Translations under genes and position numbers: made by a program
Assembly (NCBI GenBank): GCA_965231815.1
Contig: OZ246890.1
Coordinates: 186,001 to 250,000, forward strand
DNA length: 64,000 nucleotides
Reading direction: 5' to 3'
From: JAPPFW01 sp965231815
Lineage (GTDB): Bacteria; Actinomycetota; Acidimicrobiia; Spongiisociales; Spongiisociaceae
Part shown: positions 7,810 to 15,809 of the stretch, piece by piece
How the letters are laid out: every line of letters starts with the position of its first letter
Position numbering within the stretch: the stretch's first letter is position 1
Notes under the pieces: model-generated
Told to the model about the DNA's origin: nothing
What the model saw: only the letters and a program-made list of their open reading frames with translations
Databases searched by the model: none

Positions 7810-9351
7810 TCAGTTCACCTGGCGGGATCGTTGATCCCAGTGTCGACTTCTGAGCACCGACTTGAGAATCTTGCCGGTCGAGCCCTTCGCCAACTCCTTC
7901 ACGATCCACACGTTTCGCGGCTTCTTGTAGCCGGCAAGCCTGCCGGCCACCTCCGCAGTGACCTCCTCGGGGCTCACGGTGTGCCCGGGCTTCGCAACCA
8001 CATACGCAACGACGCGTTCGCCCCATCGCTCATCGGGCACTCCGATCACGGCTGATTCGAGAACGCCGGTGTGGTTGGCGATCGCCGCCTCGACTTCCGC
8101 CGAGTATACGTTCAACCCACCGGTGATGACCATGTCCTTCTGCCGGTCGACGATTGTCAGGTAACCCTCATCGTCAAAGTACCCGATGTCTCCGGTTCGG
8201 TAGAACCCCTCGACAAAAGCCTCTCGAGTCGACTCTTCGTCATTCCAGTATCCGGTCATCACGCTCTCCGCTCGAACCTGTATCTCGCCCACCCGCGGGT
8301 CGAGAGCACCAGTCGAGACAACTCGGAGTTCGACCGATCGCGTCGGTTTGCCTGCTGACGCGAGTCGTCGATCAGACGCATCGACGTGATCGGAACGGGA
8401 GAGCACGGTGAGCGGATGGGGCGCCTCCGCCATCCCGTAGACCTGCACGAATACCGGGCCGAAGACGTCGACGGCTCGTCTGATCGTGCCCGGTGCGATA
8501 GGGGAGCCTCCGTACGACACATGCCGCAGGTTGAGCGTCGATCCTTCCCGTGCCTGGGCTTTCTCGGTGAGCATCGTGATCATGGTGGGTACGACGAACG
8601 TGGCTGTCGCCCGCCGTCGCAGAGCTTCATCCAGGAAGCGGCCGGCATCAAAGGACGGAACCACGATGTTGCGCGCCCCGCTGAGGGCATACGCAATCAC
8701 CTTTGAGCCGCTGCCGTGTGACAGCGACCCTGCGTGCAGCATGCCGTCGCCAGGCGCAACGTCGATCAACTCATCGAGCAACATGTTCCAGGTTGCCGCC
8801 ATCCGACTTCGAAAGGTGGCTGTTGCGCCCTTTGGGCGGCCGGTCGTACCGGAGGTGTAGAGGATCACACTCGGGTCATCCGGTCGCCAGGGACGTCCGG
8901 GGGGACGGTTTGCAGCTCCGAGAACATCTTCGTAGTCGTGGGTTCCACCACCGCCGACGGACACGACGGTGTTGAGTGCTTCAGCCTCGTCGACCAAGCT
9001 CCGGGCGGAATCGGCCGACGCAGCTTCAGTGATCAATACCGCGGCCCCGGAGTCGCTCACCACATGCAGGCGTTCGGACTGGCTCAAACGCATATTGATC
9101 GGGACTTTGGGATGGCCCGCCTTTACTAGGGCAATGTCGGCTTCGATGTACTCCATGCGATTGGTAGCGAGAACGGCGACCGGTCTCCCCGTGGGATTCA
9201 GTTCGAGAAGAGCCGAAGCGAGACGATCAGACCGGTCGGCAAGCTGGGAGAATGTCTCCGCTCGGTCTCCGTCTTCTACGGCGACTCGTGAAGCGTGCTG
9301 TCTAAATGACCGGTCCAGCAAGGCGCCGAGATCAGCCACCGTAGAGGTCAT
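7810..9351 (-). CDS. AMP-dependent acyl-CoA synthetase (fatty acid-CoA ligase family)
   Basis: A 513-residue ANL-superfamily ligase that activates a carboxylic acid with ATP and transfers it to CoA. Visible motifs are the P-loop-like ILYTSGTTGRPKGA, VYGMAEAPHPLT, the hinge Asp in YRTGDIGYFDDEGYLTIVDR, and the C-terminal catalytic lysine in KGSTGKILKSVLR. Start ATG 9351 overlaps the stop of the mutase gene by ATGA; the upstream ATG at 9366 is less likely. Its pairing with a B12-dependent mutase large subunit recalls the 2-hydroxyisobutyrate system, in which a dedicated ligase makes the mutase substrate. The actual acid is not determined. Confidence 0.85.
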   Translation of the reverse strand: MTSTVADLGALLDRSFRQHASRVAVEDGDRAETFSQLADRSDRLASALLELNPTGRPVAVLATNRMEYIEADIALVKAGHPKVPINMRLSQSERLHVVSDSGAAVLITEAASADSARSLVDEAEALNTVVSVGGGGTHDYEDVLGAANRPPGRPWRPDDPSVILYTSGTTGRPKGATATFRSRMAATWNMLLDELIDVAPGDGMLHAGSLSHGSGSKVIAYALSGARNIVVPSFDAGRFLDEALRRRATATFVVPTMITMLTEKAQAREGSTLNLRHVSYGGSPIAPGTIRRAVDVFGPVFVQVYGMAEAPHPLTVLSRSDHVDASDRRLASAGKPTRSVELRVVSTGALDPRVGEIQVRAESVMTGYWNDEESTREAFVEGFYRTGDIGYFDDEGYLTIVDRQKDMVITGGLNVYSAEVEAAIANHTGVLESAVIGVPDERWGERVVAYVVAKPGHTVSPEEVTAEVAGRLAGYKKPRNVWIVKELAKGSTGKILKSVLRSRHWDQRSRQVN

Positions 9352-10964
9352 CGGTAGGTTCCCCACTCGTCCCGCAGTACGGAGGTGATTTCGCCCACGG
9401 TCGCATAGGACTTGACTGCTTGGAGAATCGGCTGCATGGAGTTGCGGCCTGTGGCGACCGCGTCCCTGACCTCGGCAAGAGCGGCAGCTACGTCCGAGCT
9501 GTTGCGATCGGCCCGAAGTCTCCGCAGTTTCTCGATCTGCTCATCCTCACCTTCATTTGCGATCGCAAACGCGGTGGTGGCTGTGGGAGCACCATCAGCG
9601 AAACGGTTCACGCCGATGCGTGGCCGCGTACCGTCGTCGAGGCCGCGTTGGAGTGCATAGGCCTCCCGCTCGATCTCCGCCCCGATCCAACCACTTTCCA
9701 GAGCCGCGAGCGCTCCCCCCTGATCCGCGATCCGGCTCATGTATTCGAGGATCTTGCTGTGAAGTTGGTCGGTTAGCCATTCGACTAAATAGGACCCGCC
9801 TAGGGGATCGGCGGTACGCGGTACCCCTGTCTCCCATGCGATGATCTGCTGGGCGCGGAGAGACAGATGGGCCGCTTCCGCCGATGGCAGGCCGATTCCC
9901 TCGTCGTACGAGGATGTAGCCAGGGTCTGGACACCGCCCAGTACCGCCGCGAGCGCCTCGAACGCCACCCGTGACAGGTTATTCATATGCTCCTGCGCCG
10001 TTAGAGATCCGCCTAGCGTGTAGACGAAGATGTTGAGAGCGTGGCTATTCGGATCTTCGGCTCCGTAACGATCGCGCATGAGATAAGCCCACATCCGGCG
10101 AGCGGCTCGATACTTCGCCACCTCTTCAAAGATATCGAGGTCGGCAGAGAGGAACATGAATAGATTGGGTGCGAAGTCGTCGACTGAGAGCCCTCTTCTG
10201 AGGGCGGCTTCGATGTATTCGATGCCGTTGGCCGAGGCAATCGCCACCTCCTGGACGGCATTGGCGCCCGAGTCTCGAATGTGATAGCCGCAGAATTCGA
10301 TGGGTTCCCAGTGGGGGAGATGTCTGGCGCAGTACTCGACGAGATCGATCGAGAATTCCAGGCCTCTCCGGGGTGGGAAAATCTGCGTGCCCCGTGCCAC
10401 ATATTCCTTCAACACATCGTTTTGGAACATCACTCGGAAGTCGGTGGGTGTGGCCCCCAGCCTCTCCGATGCCGCGATGATGAGCGATGCCGCGATCGGA
10501 CCGATCGAGTTGGCGGTCGTACGGATCTGGTGGAGTTGATGGAGCGGTATCCCGTCGAGCAACTCTTCCATGTCGGCCAAGGAGTCGATCGGTACCCCGA
10601 CTTTTCCGACTTCGCCCGTGGCCAACGGGTCGTCGGAGTCGAGGCCATTCTGTGTCGGCAGGTCGAGAGCTATGGAGAAACCCCTCTGACCTCGGGCCAA
10701 GAGCGACTTGATCCGAGCGTTCGTCTCCCGGGGGGTCGCGTAGCCGGAATACTGGCCCATGACCCATAGCCCTTCGCGGTACATGTCCTGCCGGATCCCT
10801 CTTGTGAACGGGAACCGGCCGGGCGCACCGATGTCGGTCGCCGAGTCGATCCCCTCAAGCGCTTCCGGTCCGTACCATGACTCGAGTGGTATGCCGGACT
10901 GGCTTACGGTCGGGAATTCCGGCGGCGGGTGGGGAGGCTTATCTTCTGGGCTTTCGTTCCTCAC
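9348..10964 (-). CDS. Acyl-CoA mutase large subunit, methylmalonyl-CoA mutase family, no B12-binding domain
   Basis: A 538-residue alpha/large subunit of the adenosylcobalamin-dependent mutases. It has the TIM-barrel CoA tunnel motifs GFSIALDLPTQNGLDSD, the FQNDVLKEYVARGTQIFPP segment and FCGYHIRDSGANAVQE with the coenzyme-contacting His. The substrate-side segment reads GQYSGYATPRETN, with Tyr where methylmalonyl-CoA mutase has Tyr and isobutyryl-CoA mutase has Phe. The C-terminal cobalamin-binding domain (DxHxxG) is absent, as in two-subunit mutases, and no small B12-binding subunit is found in this window. The listed GTG start lacks a clear ribosome-binding site. It is coupled to the downstream ligase. 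Confidence 0.85.
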   Translation of the reverse strand: MRNESPEDKPPHPPPEFPTVSQSGIPLESWYGPEALEGIDSATDIGAPGRFPFTRGIRQDMYREGLWVMGQYSGYATPRETNARIKSLLARGQRGFSIALDLPTQNGLDSDDPLATGEVGKVGVPIDSLADMEELLDGIPLHQLHQIRTTANSIGPIAASLIIAASERLGATPTDFRVMFQNDVLKEYVARGTQIFPPRRGLEFSIDLVEYCARHLPHWEPIEFCGYHIRDSGANAVQEVAIASANGIEYIEAALRRGLSVDDFAPNLFMFLSADLDIFEEVAKYRAARRMWAYLMRDRYGAEDPNSHALNIFVYTLGGSLTAQEHMNNLSRVAFEALAAVLGGVQTLATSSYDEGIGLPSAEAAHLSLRAQQIIAWETGVPRTADPLGGSYLVEWLTDQLHSKILEYMSRIADQGGALAALESGWIGAEIEREAYALQRGLDDGTRPRIGVNRFADGAPTATTAFAIANEGEDEQIEKLRRLRADRNSSDVAAALAEVRDAVATGRNSMQPILQAVKSYATVGEITSVLRDEWGTYR

Positions 10965-11035
10965 TTCGTGGAATCATAATCCGCAATATGGAGGCTAGTC
11001 AGCCGACCTCGAACCCCGGAACGTCAGACGTCCCG

Positions 11036-11854
11036 TCAAACGGCGGCGGACCTGCCGGGCAGCAGCTTGTTCCAGATGTCGTACCGCATATCGGCGAACA
11101 AGGGATCCCGCTTCAGATCCCCCTCCGTTCTCGGATAAGGGAACGGAACGTTGATGACCTCGCTCACCGTCCCCGGATGGGCCGACATGATCGCCACCCT
11201 TCCGGATAGGAAGATCGCCTCGTCAACGCTGTGGGTGACGAACACCACGGTCTTGCGGGTCTTCTCCCATATGGCCAGCAGCTCAATCTGCATCAGCTCG
11301 CGAGTCTGGGCATCAAGGGCGCCGAAAGGCTCGTCCATCAGCAGTATCTCGGGATCCACCGCTAAGGCTCTGGCGATCCCGACCCGCTGCTGCATTCCTC
11401 CGGACAGCTCGTGGGGATGATGGTTGGCGAAGCTTTCGAGACCCACCATCCTTATGTACTGCCAGGCGATCTCCTCACGGTCAACCTTCGACTTCCCGGC
11501 TGCCTCTAGTGGAAGGGTCACGTTCCCCAACACCGTTCGCCACGGGAACAAACCAAAATGTTGGAAGACGAAGGCACGGTCCCGACCGGGCCCGGTCACC
11601 GGCCGCCCGGATACCTTCACGGATCCCGTGTCGTATGGAACCAAGCCATCCAGTACCTTCAGAAGGGTGGTCTTGCCGCATCCGCTCGGGCCGATCAGAC
11701 TTACGAACTCTCCCTCGGCAACCATGAGGTTGGCATCGCGCAGGGCCTGCACCGTCCTGTGCATTCTTCCCCGTCGGCCGAACCGTTTCGACGCTGTGCC
11801 GGTCTTCCGGTAATACTTGTCGACATGCTCGATCTCGATCTTCGGCTTGGCCAC
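11036..11854 (-). CDS. ABC transporter ATP-binding protein, nitrate/sulfonate/taurine type
   Basis: A 272-residue ATPase of the SsuB/TauB/NrtD class, which powers uptake of sulfonates, nitrate, pyrimidine precursors and similar compounds. Walker A is GPSGCGKTTLLK, the Q-loop region QHFGLFPWRTVLGNV is typical of the class, the signature is LSGGMQQRVGIARALA, Walker B is ILLMDEPFGALD and the H-loop FVTHSVDEA. I choose GTG 11854 because TAGGAG lies seven bases upstream; longer starts add non-homologous residues. No permease or binding-protein gene is next to it, so it must serve partners outside the window or be an orphan. Confidence 0.85.
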   Translation of the reverse strand: MAKPKIEIEHVDKYYRKTGTASKRFGRRGRMHRTVQALRDANLMVAEGEFVSLIGPSGCGKTTLLKVLDGLVPYDTGSVKVSGRPVTGPGRDRAFVFQHFGLFPWRTVLGNVTLPLEAAGKSKVDREEIAWQYIRMVGLESFANHHPHELSGGMQQRVGIARALAVDPEILLMDEPFGALDAQTRELMQIELLAIWEKTRKTVVFVTHSVDEAIFLSGRVAIMSAHPGTVSEVINVPFPYPRTEGDLKRDPLFADMRYDIWNKLLPGRSAAV

Positions 11855-11917
11855 CGGCACACTCCTACTCGAACCAATTGAGCAACACCGAAGCAAGGCC
11901 TGACGCCCCGCTCTCAA

Positions 11918-11941
11918 CTGTATACAGTGCTCTGTATACAT
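11918..11941. promoter_or_regulatory. Twin TGTATACA palindromes upstream of ABC ATPase (putative operator)
   Basis: CTGTATACAG (11918-11927, a perfect 10-bp palindrome) and CTGTATACAT (11932-11941) repeat the 8-bp palindrome TGTATACA with a 14-bp period. The pair lies 64-87 bp upstream of the ABC ATPase start. GntR/FadR-type regulators commonly bind sites of the form TNGTNNACNA, which this fits. TGTATACA can also be read as an extended -10 element, so operator and promoter roles may coincide. No GntR-type regulator gene is in the window. Confidence 0.5.
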
Positions 11942-12084
11942 GTTAGCGGAGGCGCCGATCCTGCCCTTTAGAAACCCGCAATACCCATCGACCTTCTCTG
12001 ACCCCGCCCCGCCTACCGTGGCCGCCCCGTCACGGCTCGCTCGCACTCCTAAGCCAATCGAACGGACCGGAACGGACCCGAGGC

Positions 12085-13473
12085 GTGGATACCGTTAGAG
12101 GTCGGCTGTCCTCGACCGCCATCCTGGCGATGGTGTCCGCAGCCGTGTTCCTTACTGTCGCCAACACGTCGGCGTCGGCGGTCTCCCAACCCGCCATCGC
12201 CCGAACCTTCGGCGCCGGTCCCGCCGATGTCGGATGGGTGGTCTTCGGCTATTCGGGGACGTTCGCGGTGGCTACCGCCCTCTACGGGCGGATGGCGGCG
12301 CGGTTCGGGGTAGGGAGAACCCTGTCGTTCGGGATAGCGCTGCTCGCGTTCGGATCTCTGGTGGCGGTGATGGCGCCTAGCCTGCCGGTGGTGATCGCGG
12401 CCCGAGTGATCCAGGGGGCGGGATCGGGCGCTATTCCGACCCTTTCGGTTGCCATCCTCGCCACTAGGTTTCCCGCCGAACGACGACAGTTCGCCTACGG
12501 AATCGTCACGGCGGTGGTGGGAATCGCCCAAGCGCTGGGTCCGATGATCGGCGGCTTGCTGGTCGAGGTGGTGAGTTGGCGGGCCGCGGTGGCTATCGGC
12601 ATGCTCAGCCTTCCCGTCGCTGCATTCATCCGTTACGACCTACCTCAACGAGGAGACCCGTCCCGCCGCCTCGACTACGCGGGAGCAGGCTCGGTCATGC
12701 TCATGATTGGCGGTTTCGTCTACGCCATAAACCGGCTCCCGGTCGATGGTGCATCTTTCCTTACCGCCGGAGCGATACTGGTAGCGTTGCTGGGCGGCGC
12801 CCTATCCACATCCCGCTCCAAACGCCATCCCGCCCCCTTCATCCCACTGTCTATCGTGTCGGATCGACGGTTCCAGACCCTTGCCGCCGCCGGTTACGCG
12901 GGAAGCGCCGCCTATCTGGGAACCATCGTGGCGCTTCCGTCCGCCCTCTCACGAGTGCACGAGATCGACGCGGTGGGAATCGGGCTGGTAATCGTCCCGG
13001 CCGCCGTGTCGGTCGCCCTCGCCTCGACGATCAACAGCCTTGCCGTGCGCCGACTGGGCCATACCGCTACCACGCTCGTCTCACTGATGTTCCTGCTGGC
13101 CGGGACCGGCTTGCTGGCGATAATGGGTATCAACAACCTGACTCGGGTGGCCCTGATCGGTATACCGTTGGGTATCGGCTTCGGACTTCTGACACCACCG
13201 CTGGTCGATGCGATAACCCAGCGATTCGAGGGTCCCGATCAGTCGATCGCAATCGGCCTCTTCTATCTGGGCTTCTTTCTCGGTGGGTCCTCCGGAGGGG
13301 CGGTCGCAACCGGAATCGTCCAGCGTGACCTGTCCATCCCGGTGCTCGGGTCGGGTTTTCCCGTGGCCGAGGCCGCCCTCGCCGCGCTGACGCTGGTCGC
13401 CGTGGCCATCACCACCCGTAGCCTGGTCGGGTATCCACTGCCGAGTGGCGAGCAGTCGTTCCGGAGCGAATGA
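12085..13473 (+). CDS. MFS transporter, multidrug (DHA2/EmrB-like) type
   Basis: A 462-residue inner-membrane protein with 12-14 hydrophobic segments. The loop after the second helix reads YGRMAARFGVGRTLSFG, the MFS motif A variant, and RVIQGAGSGAIPTLSVAIL corresponds to the helix-4/5 region. Proton-driven export of small hydrophobic compounds is typical of the family. The start is GTG 12085, with GAGG-like bases just upstream. It is transcribed divergently from the ABC ATPase. The substrate is unknown. Confidence 0.85.
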   Translation: MDTVRGRLSSTAILAMVSAAVFLTVANTSASAVSQPAIARTFGAGPADVGWVVFGYSGTFAVATALYGRMAARFGVGRTLSFGIALLAFGSLVAVMAPSLPVVIAARVIQGAGSGAIPTLSVAILATRFPAERRQFAYGIVTAVVGIAQALGPMIGGLLVEVVSWRAAVAIGMLSLPVAAFIRYDLPQRGDPSRRLDYAGAGSVMLMIGGFVYAINRLPVDGASFLTAGAILVALLGGALSTSRSKRHPAPFIPLSIVSDRRFQTLAAAGYAGSAAYLGTIVALPSALSRVHEIDAVGIGLVIVPAAVSVALASTINSLAVRRLGHTATTLVSLMFLLAGTGLLAIMGINNLTRVALIGIPLGIGFGLLTPPLVDAITQRFEGPDQSIAIGLFYLGFFLGGSSGGAVATGIVQRDLSIPVLGSGFPVAEAALAALTLVAVAITTRSLVGYPLPSGEQSFRSE

Positions 13474-13999
13474 AGCCCTATCTCCCCAACCGGTTGGCAG
13501 TCTTCAAGACGATCCGGGCCTGGTGGTTTGATGCGGCTCCCGACCACCTGCCGGACGTCGCCCCGATTCCGGCTCAGGCGAACGGCCGGTCGATCATTCC
13601 CGCTCTGGTACCCCGTCCTAGGAGGGTCCTGAATCGTTGTTTCGCTTGTGTTTGGGAGACCGCGAAATCTTTGTGGCGGGCGCGACCCGACATCCGGGGA
13701 AATCTGTCACACGCGGTCTGCATACTGGTGGGTAACCGCAAGCACCGACGGTTGGGTCAGGTACCGGCCGGACCGGGGTTGGGATCATCTTGCTTTTTTC
13801 TTCTGCCTTGCCTCTGTTTGGTTAGGCGAGGGGTTAGGCGGGACGCGTTTCGACGCTGAGGAGGCGGCGGCCGAGGGTGGGTCCCACTGAGAGGGTCCCA
13901 TCCGGGTAGTTCGGTTTTCGCGGTCTTACCCCGGGTCTGTGCCGGAAGCAGGCCGGGTGGTTACTTGCAATGTGTAAGGGAACTTCCGACTCGGGACAC
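13474..13999. other. Gene-poor stretch with a solitary repeat end
   Basis: I see no credible gene in these 526 bp; the possible frames look like noise. At 13617-13632 a lone family-1 repeat end (CTAGGAGGGTCCTGAA) matches the left ends of copies B and C but is not followed by the rest of the element. The remaining sequence, including a T-rich run near 13790-13801, has no recognisable match inside the window. Confidence 0.5.
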
Positions 14000-14114
14000 T
14001 GGGAGGGTGCTCAAACGAAATCCTACGGGGTTCGATGGTCGGCAAACCGCCTGGTCAGAGAGTTATGGGTTAGCGGGTGAACCCTTTGTACGGGGTTTCT
14101 CAGCACCCTCCCAG
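14000..14114 (-). mobile_element. 117-bp MITE-like repeat, family 1, copy C
   Basis: Same orientation as copy B, with core CAAACCGCCTGGTCAG and right end GGGGTTTCTCAGCACCCTC. One base of the CCCC run near the right end is missing relative to other copies. The flanking CTAG has decayed to CTGG/CCAG. Its right half forms the last 17 codons of the sulfurtransferase gene, which ends inside the repeat at 14063. Confidence 0.85.
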
Positions 14115-14980
14115 AGCGGTGGATGACCCGGTTCGGGACCGGTTACGGACGGAAAGCCCGAAGTGGACCAATCGGACCACGATCCGGGATACAGGGTGGC
14201 TTCGGGGAATCCAGCCAGGCGGAGGGCCAGAATGTTGTGGCAAGCGGTTACCCCGCTCCCGCACAGACTGACCACCGGTTGGGTGGGATCGAGATCCATA
14301 TCCTTGAAGTACTCGACCAACTGTTCGGATGACTTGAAGCGTCCATCCGGGCCGATATTGCCGGTGGTCGGCGCCGAGACGGACGTCGGAACGTGTCCGG
14401 CTACCGGATCGATCGTCTCGACATCCCCCCGGTAGCGCTCCGGAGGGCGTGCGTCGATGACCTGAATCTTCCCCAGTCGGGAACGGAGAGTTTCCCGGTC
14501 GATGGTAGAGGTAGGTCCCTCCCCGACATCGAAGGTGGTCTGCGCGAACTGCGGACGTTCAGTGGACGCGGGCCCGCCGGAGGCCAACCACTCGGAGTAG
14601 CCCCCATCCAAGACACTCACTTCGGAATGCCCGATATCGCGCAACATCCACCACAGGCGGGCGGCAATGGCGCCGGAACCCTGGTCGTAAACCACCACAT
14701 GGCGCCGGTTGCCGATACCCGACCGTCCGAGCAGGGTGGCAAACTCGAGGCGATCCGGAAGCGGATGGCGACCCGGTCCTATGGGTGCGGCCAGGTCATC
14801 GTCGAGATCCATGAACAGCGCACCCGGAATATGGCCTTGCAGGTAGAGCCGTTCACCCTTCCCGGGTTCCTCCAAGAACCATCGGGTATCCACAACCCGG
14901 AGGTCAGGCTGATCGAGATGCTCCATCAGCCAAGTACACGATGTAAGCAATCCATCCATCCTGTCGTCCAGGGGAGTCAA
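14063..14980 (-). CDS. sseA: 3-mercaptopyruvate/thiosulfate sulfurtransferase
   Basis: A two-domain rhodanese-fold enzyme of about 305 residues that moves sulfur from 3-mercaptopyruvate or thiosulfate to an acceptor. The C-terminal active-site loop is SLCGSGVTACHN; CG(S/T)GVT is characteristic of mercaptopyruvate sulfurtransferase rather than rhodanese. The inactive N-terminal domain shows DTRWFLEEPGKGERLY and GHIPGALFMDLDDDL. Its start overlaps the upstream gene's stop by ATGA. The last residues, from about WEGAEKPRTKGSPANP to the stop, are encoded by the inserted 117-bp repeat, so the native C terminus has been replaced. Confidence 0.85.
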   Translation of the reverse strand: MTPLDDRMDGLLTSCTWLMEHLDQPDLRVVDTRWFLEEPGKGERLYLQGHIPGALFMDLDDDLAAPIGPGRHPLPDRLEFATLLGRSGIGNRRHVVVYDQGSGAIAARLWWMLRDIGHSEVSVLDGGYSEWLASGGPASTERPQFAQTTFDVGEGPTSTIDRETLRSRLGKIQVIDARPPERYRGDVETIDPVAGHVPTSVSAPTTGNIGPDGRFKSSEQLVEYFKDMDLDPTQPVVSLCGSGVTACHNILALRLAGFPEATLYPGSWSDWSTSGFPSVTGPEPGHPPLWEGAEKPRTKGSPANP

Positions 14981-15468
14981 CTACGCGACCTGGTAGAGAC
15001 AATGGACCCGACCGAGGAGAAGGCAAAGGCCATCCGGATGATGACGTACCATGCCAGTACCAGAACCTCCAACGGCACCGGTAGATAGCTATGCAAGTGC
15101 ATTCTCCTGGTAGTCCACATCCGCAACTCGGCGGTTTCCGCTCCCGGCGGTCCCATGGTCCAACGACCCTTGAACCCCGACCGGTTGGTCAGCTCGTAGT
15201 TAGTCCGATTGCCCGACAGCTCCCACCTCCGTCCCCAAGGATCGAGTCGGTCCGCCGATAGAACTAATTCCTCACCTTCCCATATACGGAGACCGTCGGT
15301 TCCACCCGGAACGATCATCCATGTGCGGCCCTCGGGCAGATCGACCCGAGCCGTCCTTCTCCGGGCAGGTACCGCACGGGCCAGGTCGACGGTAGATGAC
15401 CGGAACCTCCATACCGGCGCCAAACCTCTGCGGCTGATAGTTGCGGTCTCGGGTGCTTCCGGCGTCAT
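14977..15468 (-). CDS. Unrecognised 163-aa protein with a C-terminal membrane helix
   Basis: Start ATG 15468 overlaps the stop of the preceding gene by ATGA, and the end overlaps the sulfurtransferase start by ATGA, so it is the middle gene of a three-gene operon. The first two thirds are beta-rich and soluble (RTARVDLPEGRTWMIVPGG, RWELSGNRTNYELTNRSG), resembling a small antiparallel-barrel domain. The end has one hydrophobic segment (about VPLEVLVLAWYVIIRMAFAF). I do not recognise a named family; a tail-anchored protein is plausible. Confidence 0.6.
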   Translation of the reverse strand: MTPEAPETATISRRGLAPVWRFRSSTVDLARAVPARRRTARVDLPEGRTWMIVPGGTDGLRIWEGEELVLSADRLDPWGRRWELSGNRTNYELTNRSGFKGRWTMGPPGAETAELRMWTTRRMHLHSYLPVPLEVLVLAWYVIIRMAFAFSSVGSIVSTRSRS

Positions 15469-15809
15469 TCCGGGTTCCGTTCCCCTTCCGTTTGCCGATC
15501 CCGGCGGTTGCGGACTCCGGCGGCGCCGGCCACGTCTCTTGCTGTCTTGCCTATCGCGTCCACCAGTGACCCGAAAGCCTGCTTCGCGCCTGCCCTCAGC
15601 TTCGGATCGTTGACGCTGGTCGCCACCGCCTGGCCCAAGCCTTGCGTGGCGGTGACGAAACCACTCCAAGCTTGACGCAACTCCTCCTTCGATCCTTCCT
15701 TTCCGGCACCCTTGAACCCTGACCGCACAAGGTCGCCGAGTTCCGCAAACCCGGTAGCCACATGATCCCAGGCCGCCTCAGGTTCATCTCGGTCTCTAAC
15801 ATCGTTCAT
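15465..15809 (-). CDS. Small helical hypothetical protein
   Basis: A 114-residue soluble protein predicted to be almost entirely helical (EAAWDHVATGFAELGDLVRS, FVTATQGLGQAVATSVNDP), with a basic tail. ATG 15809 is supported by GGAGGT four bases upstream. It opens the sulfurtransferase operon. The pattern resembles small actinobacterial proteins with DUF-type helical repeats, but I cannot name it. Its start codon is directly adjacent to the GTG of the divergent exonuclease gene. Confidence 0.6.
   Translation of the reverse strand: MNDVRDRDEPEAAWDHVATGFAELGDLVRSGFKGAGKEGSKEELRQAWSGFVTATQGLGQAVATSVNDPKLRAGAKQAFGSLVDAIGKTARDVAGAAGVRNRRDRQTEGERNPE

Noticed and set aside
13470..13859. 129-codon frame after the MFS gene
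   Set aside because: No ribosome-binding site, low-complexity composition, crosses a repeat end; looks like noise.
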